Below the pieces are notes generated by a model. It saw nothing but the letters and a program-made list of their open reading frames with translations. It did not search any database and was not told the DNA's origin. This document shows, in pieces, positions 62,410 to 64,000 of a stretch of DNA of 64,000 nucleotides; position 1 is the first letter of the stretch, and each line of letters starts with the position of its first letter. The translations under genes and the position numbers were made by a program. The DNA comes from Polycladidibacter hongkongensis (GTDB lineage: Bacteria; Pseudomonadota; Alphaproteobacteria; Rhizobiales; Stappiaceae). The stretch is taken from positions 55,959 to 119,958 of the forward strand of contig NZ_LLWC01000004.1 in assembly GCF_001561995.1 (NCBI RefSeq), given 5' to 3'.

Positions 62410-63885
62410 ATGTCACTTGCACTAAAAAATCCAGAGCTTTTGCAAACAAAAGGCTTCATCAATGGGAATTATTGCGGTGCAGATGCGGCATGTACAGTCA
62501 CAAATCCATCGACGCATGAAGTCATAGCTGAGGTTGCAGATTGCACGCGAGAAGATGTGAGACAGGCAATCTCCTGCGCTGAGAAAGCGCAGAAGCAATG
62601 GCAAAGGCGAACCGCCAAGGACAGGGCCGCTGTGTTAAAGCGGTGGTACGGCTTGCTTTTGGAAAATGCGGATGACCTTGCCATTATCCTCACAGCGGAA
62701 ATGGGTAAGCCATTGAGCGAGGCCAAGGGCGAGATCCTGTATGGAGCGAGCTTTGTTGAGTGGTTTGCTGAGGAAGCAAAGCGCGTTTACGGCGAGACCA
62801 TCCCTGCGCATCAGGAAGATAAGCGCATCATGGTTATCAAGCAGCCTGTTGGTGTTGTTGGGGCAATAACGCCATGGAATTTTCCAAATGCTATGATTAC
62901 CCGTAAAGTTGCGCCGGCACTTGCAGCGGGTTGCGCAATTGTTGTTAAGCCTGCAATGGAAACCCCGCTTTCCGCTCTTGCTCTGGCGCATTTGGCTGAA
63001 CGGGCCGGTCTCCCCAATGGGCTTCTCAACGTGCTTCCTTCTTCACGGGCAGAGGATGTGGGTGAGGAGCTGTGTACAAACCCTAGTGTACGAAAGATAA
63101 GCTTCACTGGCTCGACAAATGTTGGCCGCATCCTCATGCGCCACAGCGCCAATCAGATTAAAAAGTTGTCGCTTGAGCTTGGCGGGAATGCACCTTTTAT
63201 TGTTTTTGATGATGCTGATCTGGAAAAGGCTGTCGAGGGAGCGATCGCTTCCAAATTTCGCAATGCTGGACAGACATGCGTTTGCTCAAATCGCATATAC
63301 GTGCAAGAGGGTATTTATGATGCCTTTGCAGAGAAAATGTTGAAAGCCGTTAAGCAATTAAATACCGGTGATGGATTTGCCCCAGCGACCACAATTGGAC
63401 CGCTTATAAGCGAAGCGGCGCTTGGAAAAGTAGAGGAACACATTGCCGATGCACTGAGTAAAGGCGCATCTTTGCTATGTGGAGGGAAGCGCAGCGATTT
63501 GGGCGGGACATTTTTTGAGCCAACTTTGATTGGCAATGCCACTGCGGATATGAAAGTGGCAAAAGAAGAAACTTTTGGCCCTCTAGCACCGTTATTCCGC
63601 TTTTCTCAAGAAGATGAAGTGATTGCAGCGGCGAACGACACGGAATATGGGCTTGCTGCATATTTTTATAGCCGTGATTTGGCGCGTGTTTACAGGCTAA
63701 GTGAAGCGCTGGACTACGGAATGGTGGGTGTTAACACCGGTATGATTTCAACCGAAGTCGCACCATTTGGTGGCGTAAAGCAGTCTGGTATGGGCCGGGA
63801 AGGCTCAAAGTACGGCATTGATGATTATCTAGAGACCAAATACATCTGCACGGCTTTGTCAGGTTATTTGGAATTAGACGCATAA
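62410..63885 (+). CDS. gabD: NAD(P)-dependent succinate-semialdehyde dehydrogenase (GabD type)
   Basis: 491 residues. Aldehyde dehydrogenase motifs: VGAITPWNFPNAMITRK for cofactor binding, FTGSTNVGR, catalytic Glu in LSLELGGNAPF and catalytic Cys in AGQTCVCSNR. GMVGVNTGMISTEVAPFGG and KQSGMGREGSKYGIDDYLE near the C-terminus are typical of GabD. GGAG six bases before the ATG at 62410 supports this start over the TTG at 62398. It would oxidise succinate semialdehyde to succinate; no aminotransferase gene is in view, so related semialdehydes are possible. Confidence 0.9.
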   Translation: MSLALKNPELLQTKGFINGNYCGADAACTVTNPSTHEVIAEVADCTREDVRQAISCAEKAQKQWQRRTAKDRAAVLKRWYGLLLENADDLAIILTAEMGKPLSEAKGEILYGASFVEWFAEEAKRVYGETIPAHQEDKRIMVIKQPVGVVGAITPWNFPNAMITRKVAPALAAGCAIVVKPAMETPLSALALAHLAERAGLPNGLLNVLPSSRAEDVGEELCTNPSVRKISFTGSTNVGRILMRHSANQIKKLSLELGGNAPFIVFDDADLEKAVEGAIASKFRNAGQTCVCSNRIYVQEGIYDAFAEKMLKAVKQLNTGDGFAPATTIGPLISEAALGKVEEHIADALSKGASLLCGGKRSDLGGTFFEPTLIGNATADMKVAKEETFGPLAPLFRFSQEDEVIAAANDTEYGLAAYFYSRDLARVYRLSEALDYGMVGVNTGMISTEVAPFGGVKQSGMGREGSKYGIDDYLETKYICTALSGYLELDA

Positions 63886-64000
63886 ACGCGCTATCACCTT
63901 TTTTAAGCGTGCAATTCGGCTGTGTAGTCGTTCCATAAGCTAAAAGCGTCATTGCGCGCATGGCGGAATGAAGCGGCTGAAAGGCGATGGCGTTTAGGAC

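Noticed and set aside
1..64000. tRNA or rRNA genes, CRISPR arrays, insertion sequences or prophage
   Set aside because: Reading both strands I found no tRNA T-loop pattern in context, no regularly spaced repeats, no transposase or integrase and no terminal inverted repeats. A tRNA or repeat finder could still detect one I missed.

Overview
The window reads as a stretch of an alphaproteobacterial chromosome or large replicon with roughly 50% GC. Most genes have clear Shine-Dalgarno sites, operons are tight with many ATGA start/stop overlaps, and transport is by ABC and TRAP systems. The mix of nitrous oxide reduction, inositol catabolism, TRAP uptake and a type III effector fits a host- or sponge-associated marine genus near Pseudovibrio/Stappiaceae. 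That placement is an inference from gene content; no rRNA or tRNA gene is visible to confirm it.

Left region (1-14.4 kb). A truncated MsbA-like exporter enters from the left edge. It is followed by a minus-strand sugar operon: FucU/RbsD mutarotase, sugar ABC ATPase, a permease fused in frame to its own periplasmic binding protein, an aldo/keto reductase and a DeoR repressor. After a 758-base non-coding region come an ArsR-type regulator, a KbaZ/GatZ-family protein (minus) and a divergent plus-strand unit of FGGY kinase, GatD-like dehydrogenase and SorC-type regulator. These genes look like a PTS-free galactitol/tagatose (or related hexitol) pathway. A candidate anti-Shine-Dalgarno small RNA lies in the 3' region of the KbaZ gene.

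14.5-23.4 kb. A WaaE-like glycosyltransferase is followed by proC and an Asp/Glu racemase-like gene, a GntR regulator, and a divergent operon of a muconate-lactonizing-type enolase, a DadA-like oxidase and a DctPQM TRAP transporter. Together they look like uptake and catabolism of a proline-like or other amino acid.

23.4-32.0 kb. A complete nosRZDFYLX operon (minus strand) encodes nitrous oxide reductase, its copper maturation factors and its electron supply. A candidate FNR/FixK-type box sits at the expected distance upstream of nosR.

32.7-41.3 kb. A DUF4212/sodium-solute symporter pair is followed by a cNMP-CBS-DUF294 nucleotidyltransferase-like protein, a small membrane protein and a membrane-anchored DnaQ-type exonuclease. 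Next comes a divergent pair: a SopB/IpgD-like phosphatase that looks like a type III effector, and a CesT-like secretion chaperone. No secretion apparatus gene is in the window.

41.3-55.4 kb. A myo-inositol catabolic locus: iolD, a PhyH-type oxygenase, iolC, iolB, an iolJ-like aldolase and iolG on the minus strand; two Gfo/Idh dehydrogenases and iolE on the plus strand; a LacI repressor; and an inositol-type ABC transporter. Two near-identical perfect palindromes sit in the two divergent promoter regions and are probably the LacI operators.

55.4-64 kb. A GDP-mannose 3,5-epimerase-like gene, pntAB transhydrogenase, a MarR regulator with an Escherichia coli-type gshA, and a GabD-type aldehyde dehydrogenase.
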